Assembly: GCA_032118015.1 (NCBI GenBank)
Contig: JAULYE010000011.1
Location: 1-6,493, forward strand
Direction: 5' to 3'
From: Casp-actino8 sp032118015
GTDB taxonomy: Bacteria; Actinomycetota; Acidimicrobiia; Acidimicrobiales; Ilumatobacteraceae
Length of the DNA stretch: 6,493 nt
The position numbers were made by a program, and so were the translations under genes. Positions 1 through 5,782 of the stretch are shown in pieces. How positions within the stretch are numbered: position 1 is the first letter of the stretch; each line of letters starts with the position of its first letter. The notes under the pieces were generated by a model that was given only the letters and a program-made list of their open reading frames with translations, was not told the origin of the DNA and searched no databases.

Positions 1-163
1 TCAGGGCCGGAACCGGAGCGAGTTGGTCATCGAAGTGATCCGGCATGGTCAAACACGAGTAGCCCGCAGCCTCGGTTCGAAGGGCGAGATCCACCCATTC
101 CTTGCGGGAGCGGGCCTGGGAGGCTTGAACACCGAAACGAAAAGGGCGATGGGTCGTATTCAC
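1..163 (-). CDS. Luciferase-like (LLM) F420-type oxidoreductase, N-terminal fragment
   Basis: This is the N-terminal 54 codons of a minus-strand gene that continues beyond the left edge. The translation contains FRFGVQASQARSRKEW, then an alpha-helical stretch ending in AAGYSCL, then MPDHFDDQLAPVPAL. This beta-strand/helix/PDHF pattern is the start of the TIM-barrel luciferase-like monooxygenase fold. It is closest in style to the actinobacterial F420-dependent oxidoreductases in which GVQ begins strand 1 and PDH ends strand 2. Such enzymes use reduced F420 or FMN for hydride transfer in the cytoplasm; the substrate cannot be told from this fragment. The start chosen is GTG at 163-161, the closest in-frame start before the conserved FRFG. 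The frame stays open upstream through at least 16 more codons with no ATG, so a longer form is not excluded. The gene is divergent from the penicillin-binding protein. The family is fairly sure; F420 versus FMN is inferred. Confidence 0.8.
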   Translation of the reverse strand, partial: MNTTHRPFRFGVQASQARSRKEWVDLALRTEAAGYSCLTMPDHFDDQLAPVPAL

Positions 164-220
164 ACCTGCGACGGTACTCGCATGAGGTGACGCCGACTCG
201 ACCCGATGGGCAACTACGGT

Positions 221-225
221 GGAGG
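221..225 (+). promoter_or_regulatory. Ribosome binding site that decides the PBP start
   Basis: GGAGG lies four bases before a GTG at 230-232. The upstream in-frame ATG at 206 has only GAGGTGA (184-190) in front of it, about 15 bases away, which is too far. This favours initiation at the GTG, making a protein eight residues shorter with only a few residues before the membrane helix. Confidence 0.55.
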
Positions 226-229
226 CGCT

Positions 230-2539
230 GTGCGATTGATCACCTGGTGGATGCGGCTGAGCATCGTCATCGTGGCGGGAGCTCTTGTGGTCAGTGCTCT
301 TGTCGTGGCCGTCGCTCCGAGACTGTGGCAGGCCGCCAATGCCCATGAGCAGGACCCAATCACCCTTCCTGAGTGGGGAGGGATCGCCCAGCGCAGCTAT
401 GTCTATGACGCGAAGGGCAATGAGATCGCGGCCTATGAACTGGAAAATAGCCAGCCCGTCGAACTGTCGCAGATCCCCGAAGATGTCATTTCCGCCATCT
501 TGGCCGTGGAGGACCGCGAGTTTTATCGGCACAAGGGCGTCAATGTCCGGGGTCTGTTCCGGGCGACTCTGTCGAACTTCGAAGGCGGCGCGCGCCAGGG
601 AGCATCGACGATCACTCAGCAGGTGGTCAAGATCGAGTACCTGGGAGGTCTCGAACGAGATGGTCGATACAAGCTTTTACAGATCGTGTACGCATTGCGA
701 CTGGAAAAGGAACACTCGAAGGAGGACATTCTCGAGCGGTATTTGAACACGATCTTTCTTGGCAACAACACCTATGGAATCCAGGCGGCAGCCGAGGTGT
801 ATTTCGGCAAGCGAGTCGAGGATTTGACTCTCACCGAGGGAACGTTCCTGGCTGGATTGATTCAGGCGCCATCGAGTTACGACCCGATTCGCAAACCCGA
901 ACAGAGTCGTCGACGTTTCGCTCAAGTATTGGACTCCGTCATCGAAGTCGGACTGATGACACAAGACGAAGCTGATGTCATCGTTGGATGTCTGCAGCCT
1001 TTTGAAACCGATGAGCAACGCACGCGCTGCGAAGGCAGCTGGCAGATCCCGGAGATCGTGCGCACGATTCCGGAAAAGACGATCATCAGGACGCACTTCA
1101 GTGAGGAAGTGAAGTCGTACCTTCTCAACCGAAGCAATCTGCTCGGTGAGACCTATCGCGAGCGGTACAACAGACTGTTCCGTGGGGGTTTGCGGATCCA
1201 TACGACTCTCGACCCTGATATCCAGCGTGTAGCAGAAGCTGCAAAGACCGAAAAGCTGCCGCAGAACCTGTCAGGCATCGAAGGTGCCGTTGTCACGTTG
1301 GACACCAGGACAGGTGCCGTGAGGGCCATGGTGGGAGGGCAGCCGTTCGCGCCGGGACGTAACGAAGTCAACCTTGCGCTTGCGACTCGTCAGACTGGTT
1401 CGAGCATCAAGATTTTCATTCTCGCAGCTGCTGTCCAAGCCGGTGTGCAGAACAATGACCTCATCGATGGCACACTTCCGTGCACCTTCCCGAATCCGGA
1501 CAATCCGAGCGAGCCATTCGAGATCGGCCAGGGTGTCAGTCGTGCCGTCAGCACCCTCGAGGAAATGTCGTGGTTCTCCATCAACTGTGCCTATGCGCGG
1601 TTGTCTCAGGCAGTCGGACTCGATCGTGTCGTCGACACGACATACCGCATGGCATCGAGCGATTATCTGCGACCAGCGACTGTTGAAACCACGCGCGAGC
1701 CGCTTCGCCCCTATGCCTCGTACGCAACGGGAGCCAACGAGATGAGCCCGCTCGACATGGCGTCAGGTGCTCAGACGCTGGCCAATGGCGGCGTCCACAT
1801 GGAGCCATATCTCATCGACCGAATCGAAGATCCGAACGGGATCGTCTTCCAACATGAGAATCCAGGGACGGTGGTCTTCACTCCCGATGTGGCCAACCGC
1901 GTCACGTCGATTCTCGAAGGCGTCATGACGAGTGGAACTGCGCGACGTTCGGCTCTTGCGGGTCGGGAGTCTGCCGGTAAAACCGGGACCCAGGACAACA
2001 ACACCAATGCCTGGTTCGTGGGGTACACGCCCGAGTTGACGACGGCAGTGTGGGTGGGTCACCCGGACCTGTATCTACCGATGAACAACATTCCCGAGTT
2101 CGTCGACGCAGGAGTGCGCCGAGTCCAGGGCGGAACCTTCCCGGCAGCGATTTGGAAGGCGACGATGGATGCAGCGTTGTTCGGCGTTCCGCCGAGCCGA
2201 TTTGCGGCACCACCGGCCAATCTGCGCGAACCCTTCCAGATCTTTCTCCCTGGCGTCGACTGTCTTGCATACGCGGTGCCCCAGAGCCCCCTGCAGGGGC
2301 TCCAGGACCGTTTCACGACTACGACCACATCGACACCGGACGACTCCGAGAGCCCAGAATCAACCGAGAACACGATCCCGGTCTCTCCGGAACTCGGCTA
2401 CGGCACAGCAGTCGACGTGCCACCAGAGGTTGCCCGGATCACGACAACGGTGCCTCGCGGCATGCTCGACCCACTGTGGCCCGTACCAACCGTTGATCCG
2501 ACCCAATATGCCGTCGTGCCTTGCCAGCCGGTGCCGTAG
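230..2539 (+). CDS. Bifunctional class A penicillin-binding protein (transglycosylase/transpeptidase)
   Basis: This enzyme polymerises lipid II into glycan strands and cross-links the stem peptides outside the membrane. With GTG at 230 it has 769 residues (777 from ATG 206). A short N-terminus is followed by one membrane helix (about 8-30). The GT51 domain shows AVEDREFYRHKG (catalytic Glu94), GASTITQQVVK (124-134), the EKEHSKEDILERYLN motif and LTEGTFLAGLIQAPSSYDP (about 201-219). The transpeptidase domain (about 350-610) has SSIK with nucleophile Ser391 and Lys394, SIN at 450-452 and KTGT from Lys584. All catalytic motifs are present, so it should be active; Ile follows the SxxK lysine where many relatives have Pro. 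A Thr/Ser/Pro-rich tail (from about 696) ends the protein, with no PASTA domain. Six cysteines (254, 267, 418, 453, 678, 765) all lie outside the membrane. It resembles mycobacterial PonA-type proteins; PonA1 versus PonA2 orthology is not decided here. Confidence 0.96.
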   Translation: MRLITWWMRLSIVIVAGALVVSALVVAVAPRLWQAANAHEQDPITLPEWGGIAQRSYVYDAKGNEIAAYELENSQPVELSQIPEDVISAILAVEDREFYRHKGVNVRGLFRATLSNFEGGARQGASTITQQVVKIEYLGGLERDGRYKLLQIVYALRLEKEHSKEDILERYLNTIFLGNNTYGIQAAAEVYFGKRVEDLTLTEGTFLAGLIQAPSSYDPIRKPEQSRRRFAQVLDSVIEVGLMTQDEADVIVGCLQPFETDEQRTRCEGSWQIPEIVRTIPEKTIIRTHFSEEVKSYLLNRSNLLGETYRERYNRLFRGGLRIHTTLDPDIQRVAEAAKTEKLPQNLSGIEGAVVTLDTRTGAVRAMVGGQPFAPGRNEVNLALATRQTGSSIKIFILAAAVQAGVQNNDLIDGTLPCTFPNPDNPSEPFEIGQGVSRAVSTLEEMSWFSINCAYARLSQAVGLDRVVDTTYRMASSDYLRPATVETTREPLRPYASYATGANEMSPLDMASGAQTLANGGVHMEPYLIDRIEDPNGIVFQHENPGTVVFTPDVANRVTSILEGVMTSGTARRSALAGRESAGKTGTQDNNTNAWFVGYTPELTTAVWVGHPDLYLPMNNIPEFVDAGVRRVQGGTFPAAIWKATMDAALFGVPPSRFAAPPANLREPFQIFLPGVDCLAYAVPQSPLQGLQDRFTTTTTSTPDDSESPESTENTIPVSPELGYGTAVDVPPEVARITTTVPRGMLDPLWPVPTVDPTQYAVVPCQPVP
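2281..2306 (+). other. Strong GC hairpin inside the PBP tail coding region
   Basis: GAGCCCC (2284-2290) pairs perfectly with GGGGCTC (2296-2302) around a CTGCA loop. Two more C-G pairs (2281-2282 with 2305-2306) can close outside a small internal loop. No T-run follows, and it lies about 240 bases before the stop codon, so it is not an intrinsic terminator. It sits at the border between the transpeptidase-associated part and the low-complexity tail. A role in mRNA structure or translational pausing is speculation. Confidence 0.5.
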
Positions 2540-2549
2540 CGTCCAAGAG

Positions 2550-2615
2550 ATGAAGACGGCGACATTTTCGTGGTGTCCCAGTTGTGAAGACATGATCGCG
2601 AGAAAACGGTCGTGA
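2550..2615 (+). CDS. Possible 21-codon leader ORF with a CPSC motif
   Basis: An ATG at 2550 opens a 21-residue frame, MKTATFSWCPSCEDMIARKR plus Ser, ending in TGA at 2613-2615. It lies wholly in the gap between the penicillin-binding protein and the zinc-ribbon gene. It carries one CxxC pair (residues 9 and 12) and a basic end. There is no good Shine-Dalgarno sequence; only AAGAG directly touches the ATG. Its last seven codons run through the first two copies of the 14-base tandem repeat. A single CxxC could be half a metal site, but an ORF of this size can arise by chance. I do not recognise it and consider it doubtful. Confidence 0.2.
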   Translation: MKTATFSWCPSCEDMIARKRS

Positions 2616-2640
2616 AAACATGGTCGTGAAAACATGCTCG
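2585..2640 (+). repeat. Four tandem 14-base repeats running into a start codon
   Basis: Four consecutive 14-base units lie at 2585-2598, 2599-2612, 2613-2626 and 2627-2640. They are TGAAGACATGATCG, CGAGAAAACGGTCG, TGAAAACATGGTCG and TGAAAACATGCTCG. The last two differ at one position; the first two are more diverged. A further TGAAC starts a decayed fifth unit. The same offset in each unit gives ATG (2592), ACG (2606), ATG (2620) and ATG (2634). The last is the likely start of the zinc-ribbon gene. Because 14 is not a multiple of three, successive ATGs are in different frames, and those at 2592 and 2620 each end at a TGA after seven codons. Confidence 0.85.
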
Positions 2641-3338
2641 TGAACGTTCTCCTCGACCTTCAAAAGATCGACATCTTGATCGATCAGGCGCGCCATGCTC
2701 TCGATCATTTGGCGGAACGTGTTGAGCATGCCCATCGCATCGACGACCTTTCTCGTCTCCGGTCGCAGCGTGACGACGTCCGCCGGGAGCAGCAGATCCA
2801 AGAATCCGAGCTCGTCGCGATCGAGACCGAAAGCAATGGTGTCGATACGCATCGACGTCGACTCGAAGGTCAGTTGAAGACAGTCATTGCGCCGCGCGAG
2901 GCCGAAGCCCTGCAACACGAGATCCAGATTTTGGAAGTGAAGCGCAGTGCCCTGGATGATCGCGGTCTCGAACTTCTCGAAGCTTCAGCTCGAGCCGATG
3001 TCACACTTGCTGATCTGATCGATCGAGAGGTTGCAGCTGCTGAAGCTGAGAATGCGGCCCGAATAGATCTCGAACGAGCGATGGCCAACATGAACACCGA
3101 AATCGAGCGTCTGAGGGGCCAGCGGGCTGAAGTGGCGTCAGGTATTGATGTCCGGGAACTCGATGAATACGAACGTCGTCGGATCTCATTTGGCGGTGTC
3201 GCTGTCGCAGAGATCAAAGGTGGAGTGTGCGGCGGTTGCCACATGGACATCTCCATTTCGGAAATCGATGCAATCAAACGGTTGCCCGTCGATGCTGTCG
3301 CTGAATGTCCGAACTGCAGCCGACTACTGGTGCGCTGA
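2634..3338 (+). CDS. Coiled-coil C4-type zinc-ribbon protein (COG1579, zf-RING_7 family)
   Basis: The 234-residue protein begins with LLDLQKIDILIDQARH, the usual opening of this family. Residues about 10-165 form a long charged helical hairpin rich in Glu, Arg and Leu. The C-terminal zinc ribbon has Cys199 and Cys202 (CGGC) and Cys225 and Cys228 (CPNC), and ends in RLLVR as in relatives. The length is normal for the family. It should be cytoplasmic. Its biochemical role is not established; related coiled-coil zinc-ribbon proteins are thought to bind nucleic acid or protein partners. The mycobacterial homologue, as I recall it, is Rv2229c, next to the RNase HI/phosphatase gene Rv2228c, and a related phosphatase lies two genes downstream here. 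The start at ATG 2634 lies in the last repeat unit and has no good Shine-Dalgarno; GTG at 2640 is an alternative. The family is sure, the function is not. Confidence 0.94.
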   Translation: MLVNVLLDLQKIDILIDQARHALDHLAERVEHAHRIDDLSRLRSQRDDVRREQQIQESELVAIETESNGVDTHRRRLEGQLKTVIAPREAEALQHEIQILEVKRSALDDRGLELLEASARADVTLADLIDREVAAAEAENAARIDLERAMANMNTEIERLRGQRAEVASGIDVRELDEYERRRISFGGVAVAEIKGGVCGGCHMDISISEIDAIKRLPVDAVAECPNCSRLLVR

Positions 3339-3340
3339 CC

Positions 3341-3814
3341 GTGTTCTTGTGGTTCGTCGGTACGTCGGTGCTTGCGGTGTGGTCGGTCTTTCGGGATCCA
3401 CGCTTCGACTACCGATTTCTCATCGTGGGTGTGCTGCTTCCAGATGTCATCGATGGAATATGGGGCGGGGCTCGCGGATTTCACTCCGTCACAATGAGCG
3501 TCGTTGTTCTCTTTGCGGTGATGTTGCTGACGATCGGACGTCGGGCGATCCGCAAAAAGTTGCTCGCTATTCCCATTGGCATGTTCATCCATCTCATCGT
3601 TGATGGCGCTTTCGACAATACGAAAGTGTTCTGGTGGCCGTTCACCGGTCTGTCTTTCGGCGACAGCCCACTTCCCGTTGTCGAGAGGGGAGTGTTCAAC
3701 ATCGTTCTCGAGGTCGTTGGTCTTGGGCTGTGCGTGTTCGCTGTCAAACGATTCGGACTTCACGATGAAGTGCGCCGCAAAACCTTCATGAGGGAAGGTT
3801 GGCTGACGGCGTGA
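3341..3814 (+). CDS. Small polytopic membrane protein, putative YdjM/DUF457-like metal-dependent hydrolase
   Basis: From GTG 3341 the protein has 157 residues. About five hydrophobic segments can be seen, at roughly 1-17, 24-41, 47-66, 74-91 and 119-138. Polar residues lie in or beside them: LLPDVID (Asp35, Asp38), GFHSVTM (His48), HLIVDGAF (His84, Asp88) and a following VFWWPF. Asp/His sets in this order recall the YdjM/DUF457 inner-membrane proteins that databases often label metal-dependent hydrolases. That link is from memory of the pattern, and no activity is shown by the sequence. The GTG start is two bases after the zinc-ribbon stop, suggesting translational coupling. The alternative ATG at 3305 would add 12 polar residues and overlap the upstream gene by 34 bases. 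Neither start has a clear Shine-Dalgarno. The end overlaps the phosphatase start by four bases. The gene is real with good confidence; its function is open. Confidence 0.82.
   Translation: MFLWFVGTSVLAVWSVFRDPRFDYRFLIVGVLLPDVIDGIWGGARGFHSVTMSVVVLFAVMLLTIGRRAIRKKLLAIPIGMFIHLIVDGAFDNTKVFWWPFTGLSFGDSPLPVVERGVFNIVLEVVGLGLCVFAVKRFGLHDEVRRKTFMREGWLTA
3811..3814 (+). promoter_or_regulatory. GTGA stop/start overlap (translational coupling)
   Basis: The GTG start of the phosphatase and the TGA stop of the membrane protein share these four bases. This geometry usually means that ribosomes ending the first gene re-initiate on the second, so the two proteins should be made together. Coupling is inferred from the layout. 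Confidence 0.6.
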
Positions 3815-4410
3815 CATCAGGTCAGTTCGTGATCGTGCGTCATGGTCGGACGGCGTTCAACGCAACAGGACGTCTGCAAGGACGTACCGACAACCCGTTG
3901 GACGACGTTGGTGAGGTTCAAGCCCAACGCGTGGCACAGCACTTGCTGTCGACCCTGGATCACAATGCGCTGATCATCTCGAGCCCTCTCGTGCGCGCAC
4001 AGCAGACCGCCAGAGCCATCGCAGCAGGATTGGGGCTCGAGATCGTCATCGACGACCGGTGGATCGAGATCGACTACGGGGTCTACGAAGGTGTTCCCCA
4101 AGTCGACGTCCCCGCCGATATGTGGGCGACTTGGCGGAGCGATTCTTCCTTTGCGCCGGAGGCCGGAGAGTCCCTGTGGTCGGTGCAAGAGCGGGTGTCT
4201 CAGGCGTGCGAGGACCTCGTCGCAACGATTGACGGGCGGACTGCTGTCATCGTCACGCATGTTTCGCCGATCAAATCGTCGATCGCGTGGGCGCTCGGTG
4301 TCGATGTGGGTATCGGTTGGCGTACACACCTCGACACAGCGTCGATGTCGCGGATCGCTGTCACCCCACGCGGCCCCGTTTTGCGGACATTCAACGAAAC
4401 AGCTCCCTGA
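3811..4410 (+). CDS. Histidine phosphatase (phosphoglycerate mutase-like, CobC/Rv2228c C-terminal type)
   Basis: This cytoplasmic 199-residue protein has the whole histidine phosphatase core. VIVRHGRT contains the phosphorylated His11, SSPLVRAQQTA has Arg62, WIEIDYGVYEG has the proton-donor candidate Glu86, and VTHVSPIK has the second histidine, His150. The VTHVSPIK form resembles the phosphatase domain of actinobacterial RNase HI-phosphatase fusions and alpha-ribazole phosphatases. The substrate remains unknown: alpha-ribazole phosphate, phosphoserine and sugar phosphates are all possible. No RNase HI domain is attached, and no cobalamin gene is in the window. GTG 3811 was chosen because its GTGA overlaps the preceding stop by four bases, the classic coupled arrangement. 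TTG at 3799 would add four residues. An AGGGAAGG at 3791-3798 could serve as ribosome binding site for GTG 3811, though the spacing is long. Confidence 0.94.
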   Translation: MTSGQFVIVRHGRTAFNATGRLQGRTDNPLDDVGEVQAQRVAQHLLSTLDHNALIISSPLVRAQQTARAIAAGLGLEIVIDDRWIEIDYGVYEGVPQVDVPADMWATWRSDSSFAPEAGESLWSVQERVSQACEDLVATIDGRTAVIVTHVSPIKSSIAWALGVDVGIGWRTHLDTASMSRIAVTPRGPVLRTFNETAP

Positions 4411-4515
4411 GCACATGGTTCCCGGGTCGCCGACAACGTCGAGGACATGCATCGTGAGAGCGCCGAGGGCGGACCAGGGGATCGTGCCAGCCAGGTGGAT
4501 GTCCGTACCGGTGGC

Positions 4516-4521
4516 TAACAT
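4516..4521 (+). promoter_or_regulatory. Weak -10 promoter candidate for the thiolase gene
   Basis: TAACAT fits the actinobacterial TANNNT -10 pattern and lies in the 169-base gap between phosphatase and thiolase, 58 bases before the thiolase ATG. The hexamer about 17 bases upstream (AGGTGG) does not resemble TTGACA. A transcript from here would carry the hairpin at 4533-4561 in its leader. Chance matches to this short pattern are common. Confidence 0.3.
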
Positions 4522-4532
4522 CGAAGAGTCCT

Positions 4533-4561
4533 GAAGGAACGCCTCAAGGGGGCGCACCTTC
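4533..4561 (+). other. Interrupted hairpin in the thiolase leader
   Basis: GAAGG (4533-4537) pairs with CCTTC (4557-4561), and CGCC (4540-4543) pairs with GGCG (4551-4554). A 2x2 internal loop separates the two stems, and a seven-base loop, TCAAGGG, closes the inner one. It ends eight bases before the thiolase ribosome binding site. No T-run follows, so it is not a standard intrinsic terminator. It may be a weak stop for the upstream cluster, a leader structure, or chance. Confidence 0.35.
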
Positions 4562-4569
4562 CTGAGAAC

Positions 4570-4573
4570 GGAG
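4570..4573 (+). promoter_or_regulatory. Ribosome binding site of the thiolase gene
   Basis: GGAG lies six bases before ATG 4580, ideal spacing. Unlike the three coupled genes upstream, the thiolase therefore starts independently, which supports treating it as its own transcription unit. Confidence 0.65.
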
Positions 4574-4579
4574 AGTTTC

Positions 4580-5782
4580 ATGCCTGAAGCAGTCATCGTT
4601 GCCACCGCCCGTAGTCCGATTGGCCGTGCCAACAAAGGTTCGTTGACCACCTTGCGTACCGATGACATGGCAGCTCAGATCGTGCGCGCCTTGATGGTCA
4701 AGGTTCCTCAAGTCAAGGGTTCGGACATCGAGGATTTGATCATGGGTGTTGGTCAGCCAGCTGGAGAAGCCGGCTTCAACCTCGGTCGCATCGTGGCTCT
4801 GCTCGCAGGCATTCCTGAGGCACCCGGTGTGGTGGTCAACCGCTACTGCTCGTCCAGTCTGCAGACCATCCGCATGGCAGCCCATGCAATCAAAGCCGGC
4901 GAAGGCGACTGTTTCATCGCTGCTGGCGTCGAGGCGGTGAGCCGCTATGCATCGGGAGCATCCGATACTGCACCCAACTCGATTTTTGGCGAGCCGGGCC
5001 AGCGCTCGCAGTTGCGAGCTGGAGGCGGCCAACCCACATGGGCACCTGCAAGTGGCCTGCCCGACGCCTACATCGCAATGGGTCAGACAGCGGAGAACGT
5101 GCGTGAGATCGAAGGCGTGACCCGTGAAGAGATGGATCAGTTCGCGAAGTTGAGCCAGGATCGTGCGAGTGCGAACGTGGCCAACGGGTTCTTCGAAGCC
5201 GAGATCACACCGTTGACCCTTCCAGATGGCACTGTTGTCAGCAAGGACGACTGCCCTCGTGAAGGAACGACCGTGGAAGGTCTCGCAGGGCTCAAGCCGG
5301 CATTTCGCCCCGACGGCCAGATCACCGCTGGTAATGCCTGTCCGTTGAACGACGGTGCCGCAGCAGTGATGGTCATGAGCGACACGAAAGCAAAGCAGCT
5401 GGGTATCACACCCTTGGCTCGCGTCGTGTCGAGCGGTGTGTCAGCACTCGATCCCGAGATCATGGGCCTCGGCCCGATCGAGGCCAGCCGCCAGGCATTG
5501 AGGCGTGCGGGAATGACCATTGACGATATCGACCTCGTCGAGATCAACGAGGCGTTCGCTGCTCAGGTGATCCCCTCGGCCAAGCATCTCGGCGTGTCCT
5601 GGGACAAGTTGAACGTGCACGGTGGGGCAATCGCTCTCGGTCATCCCTTCGGCATGACTGGTGCGCGCATCATGACGACGTTGATTCACGGTTTGCAGGA
5701 GACGAACAAGACCGTTGGCCTCGAGACGATGTGCGTCGGCGGCGGTCAGGGTTTGGCAATGATCGTCGAACGTCTCAGCTGA
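4580..5782 (+). CDS. Thiolase, acetyl-CoA C-acyltransferase (FadA/AtoB type)
   Basis: Thiolases join two acyl-CoA units or, in reverse, cleave 3-ketoacyl-CoA with CoA as the last step of fatty-acid beta-oxidation. The 400-residue length is typical. The N-terminal domain has IVATARSPIGR at the start and the nucleophile Cys90 in VNRYCSSSLQT. The C-terminal domain has TAGNACPLNDGAAAV (249-263), NEAFA (323-327), HGGAIALGHPFGMTGAR with His355, and the second catalytic cysteine Cys385 in CVGGGQG. All active-site residues are present, so it should be active. No membrane segment or targeting signal is seen, as expected for a soluble enzyme. No hydratase/dehydrogenase (FadB) gene is adjacent, so the sequence does not decide between fatty-acid breakdown and acetoacetyl-CoA synthesis. 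The Ser-rich CSSSLQ and the GHPFGMTG form look more like degradative FadA types, which is a weak inference. The start has a good GGAG, and the 3' end overlaps the convergent transporter gene. Confidence 0.96.
   Translation: MPEAVIVATARSPIGRANKGSLTTLRTDDMAAQIVRALMVKVPQVKGSDIEDLIMGVGQPAGEAGFNLGRIVALLAGIPEAPGVVVNRYCSSSLQTIRMAAHAIKAGEGDCFIAAGVEAVSRYASGASDTAPNSIFGEPGQRSQLRAGGGQPTWAPASGLPDAYIAMGQTAENVREIEGVTREEMDQFAKLSQDRASANVANGFFEAEITPLTLPDGTVVSKDDCPREGTTVEGLAGLKPAFRPDGQITAGNACPLNDGAAAVMVMSDTKAKQLGITPLARVVSSGVSALDPEIMGLGPIEASRQALRRAGMTIDDIDLVEINEAFAAQVIPSAKHLGVSWDKLNVHGGAIALGHPFGMTGARIMTTLIHGLQETNKTVGLETMCVGGGQGLAMIVERLS

Noticed and set aside
2050..2615. Alternative plus-strand frames over the end of the penicillin-binding protein gene (2050-2496 and 2169-2615).
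   Set aside because: They overlap the KTG-downstream part and tail of a clear PBP frame and give Arg/Pro/Ser-rich translations with no motifs. Only the extra-genic end at 2550-2615 was kept, as a doubtful small ORF.
2585..2640. CRISPR-like or transposon-end reading of the 14-base repeats.
   Set aside because: The units are directly adjacent with no spacers, are only 14 bases long, and no cas, transposase or target duplication is present.
2870..3817. Minus-strand frame of 315 codons opposite the zinc-ribbon and membrane protein genes.
   Set aside because: It is antisense to two plus-strand genes with recognisable products, and its Ser/Arg/Ala-rich translation is typical of a shadow frame in GC-rich DNA.
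4533..4561. Intrinsic terminator after the phosphatase gene.
   Set aside because: The stem is interrupted and followed by CCTGAGAACGG, not a T-run; it was kept only as an unassigned hairpin.
3817..4668. Long minus-strand frame of 283 codons opposite the phosphatase and thiolase start; its part over 4411-4530 reads like protein (MLATGTDIHLAGTIPW).
   Set aside because: Most of it is antisense to a phosphatase with all catalytic motifs, the rest of its translation is rich in Arg/Asp/Pro/Cys without any family pattern, and it has no ribosome binding site.
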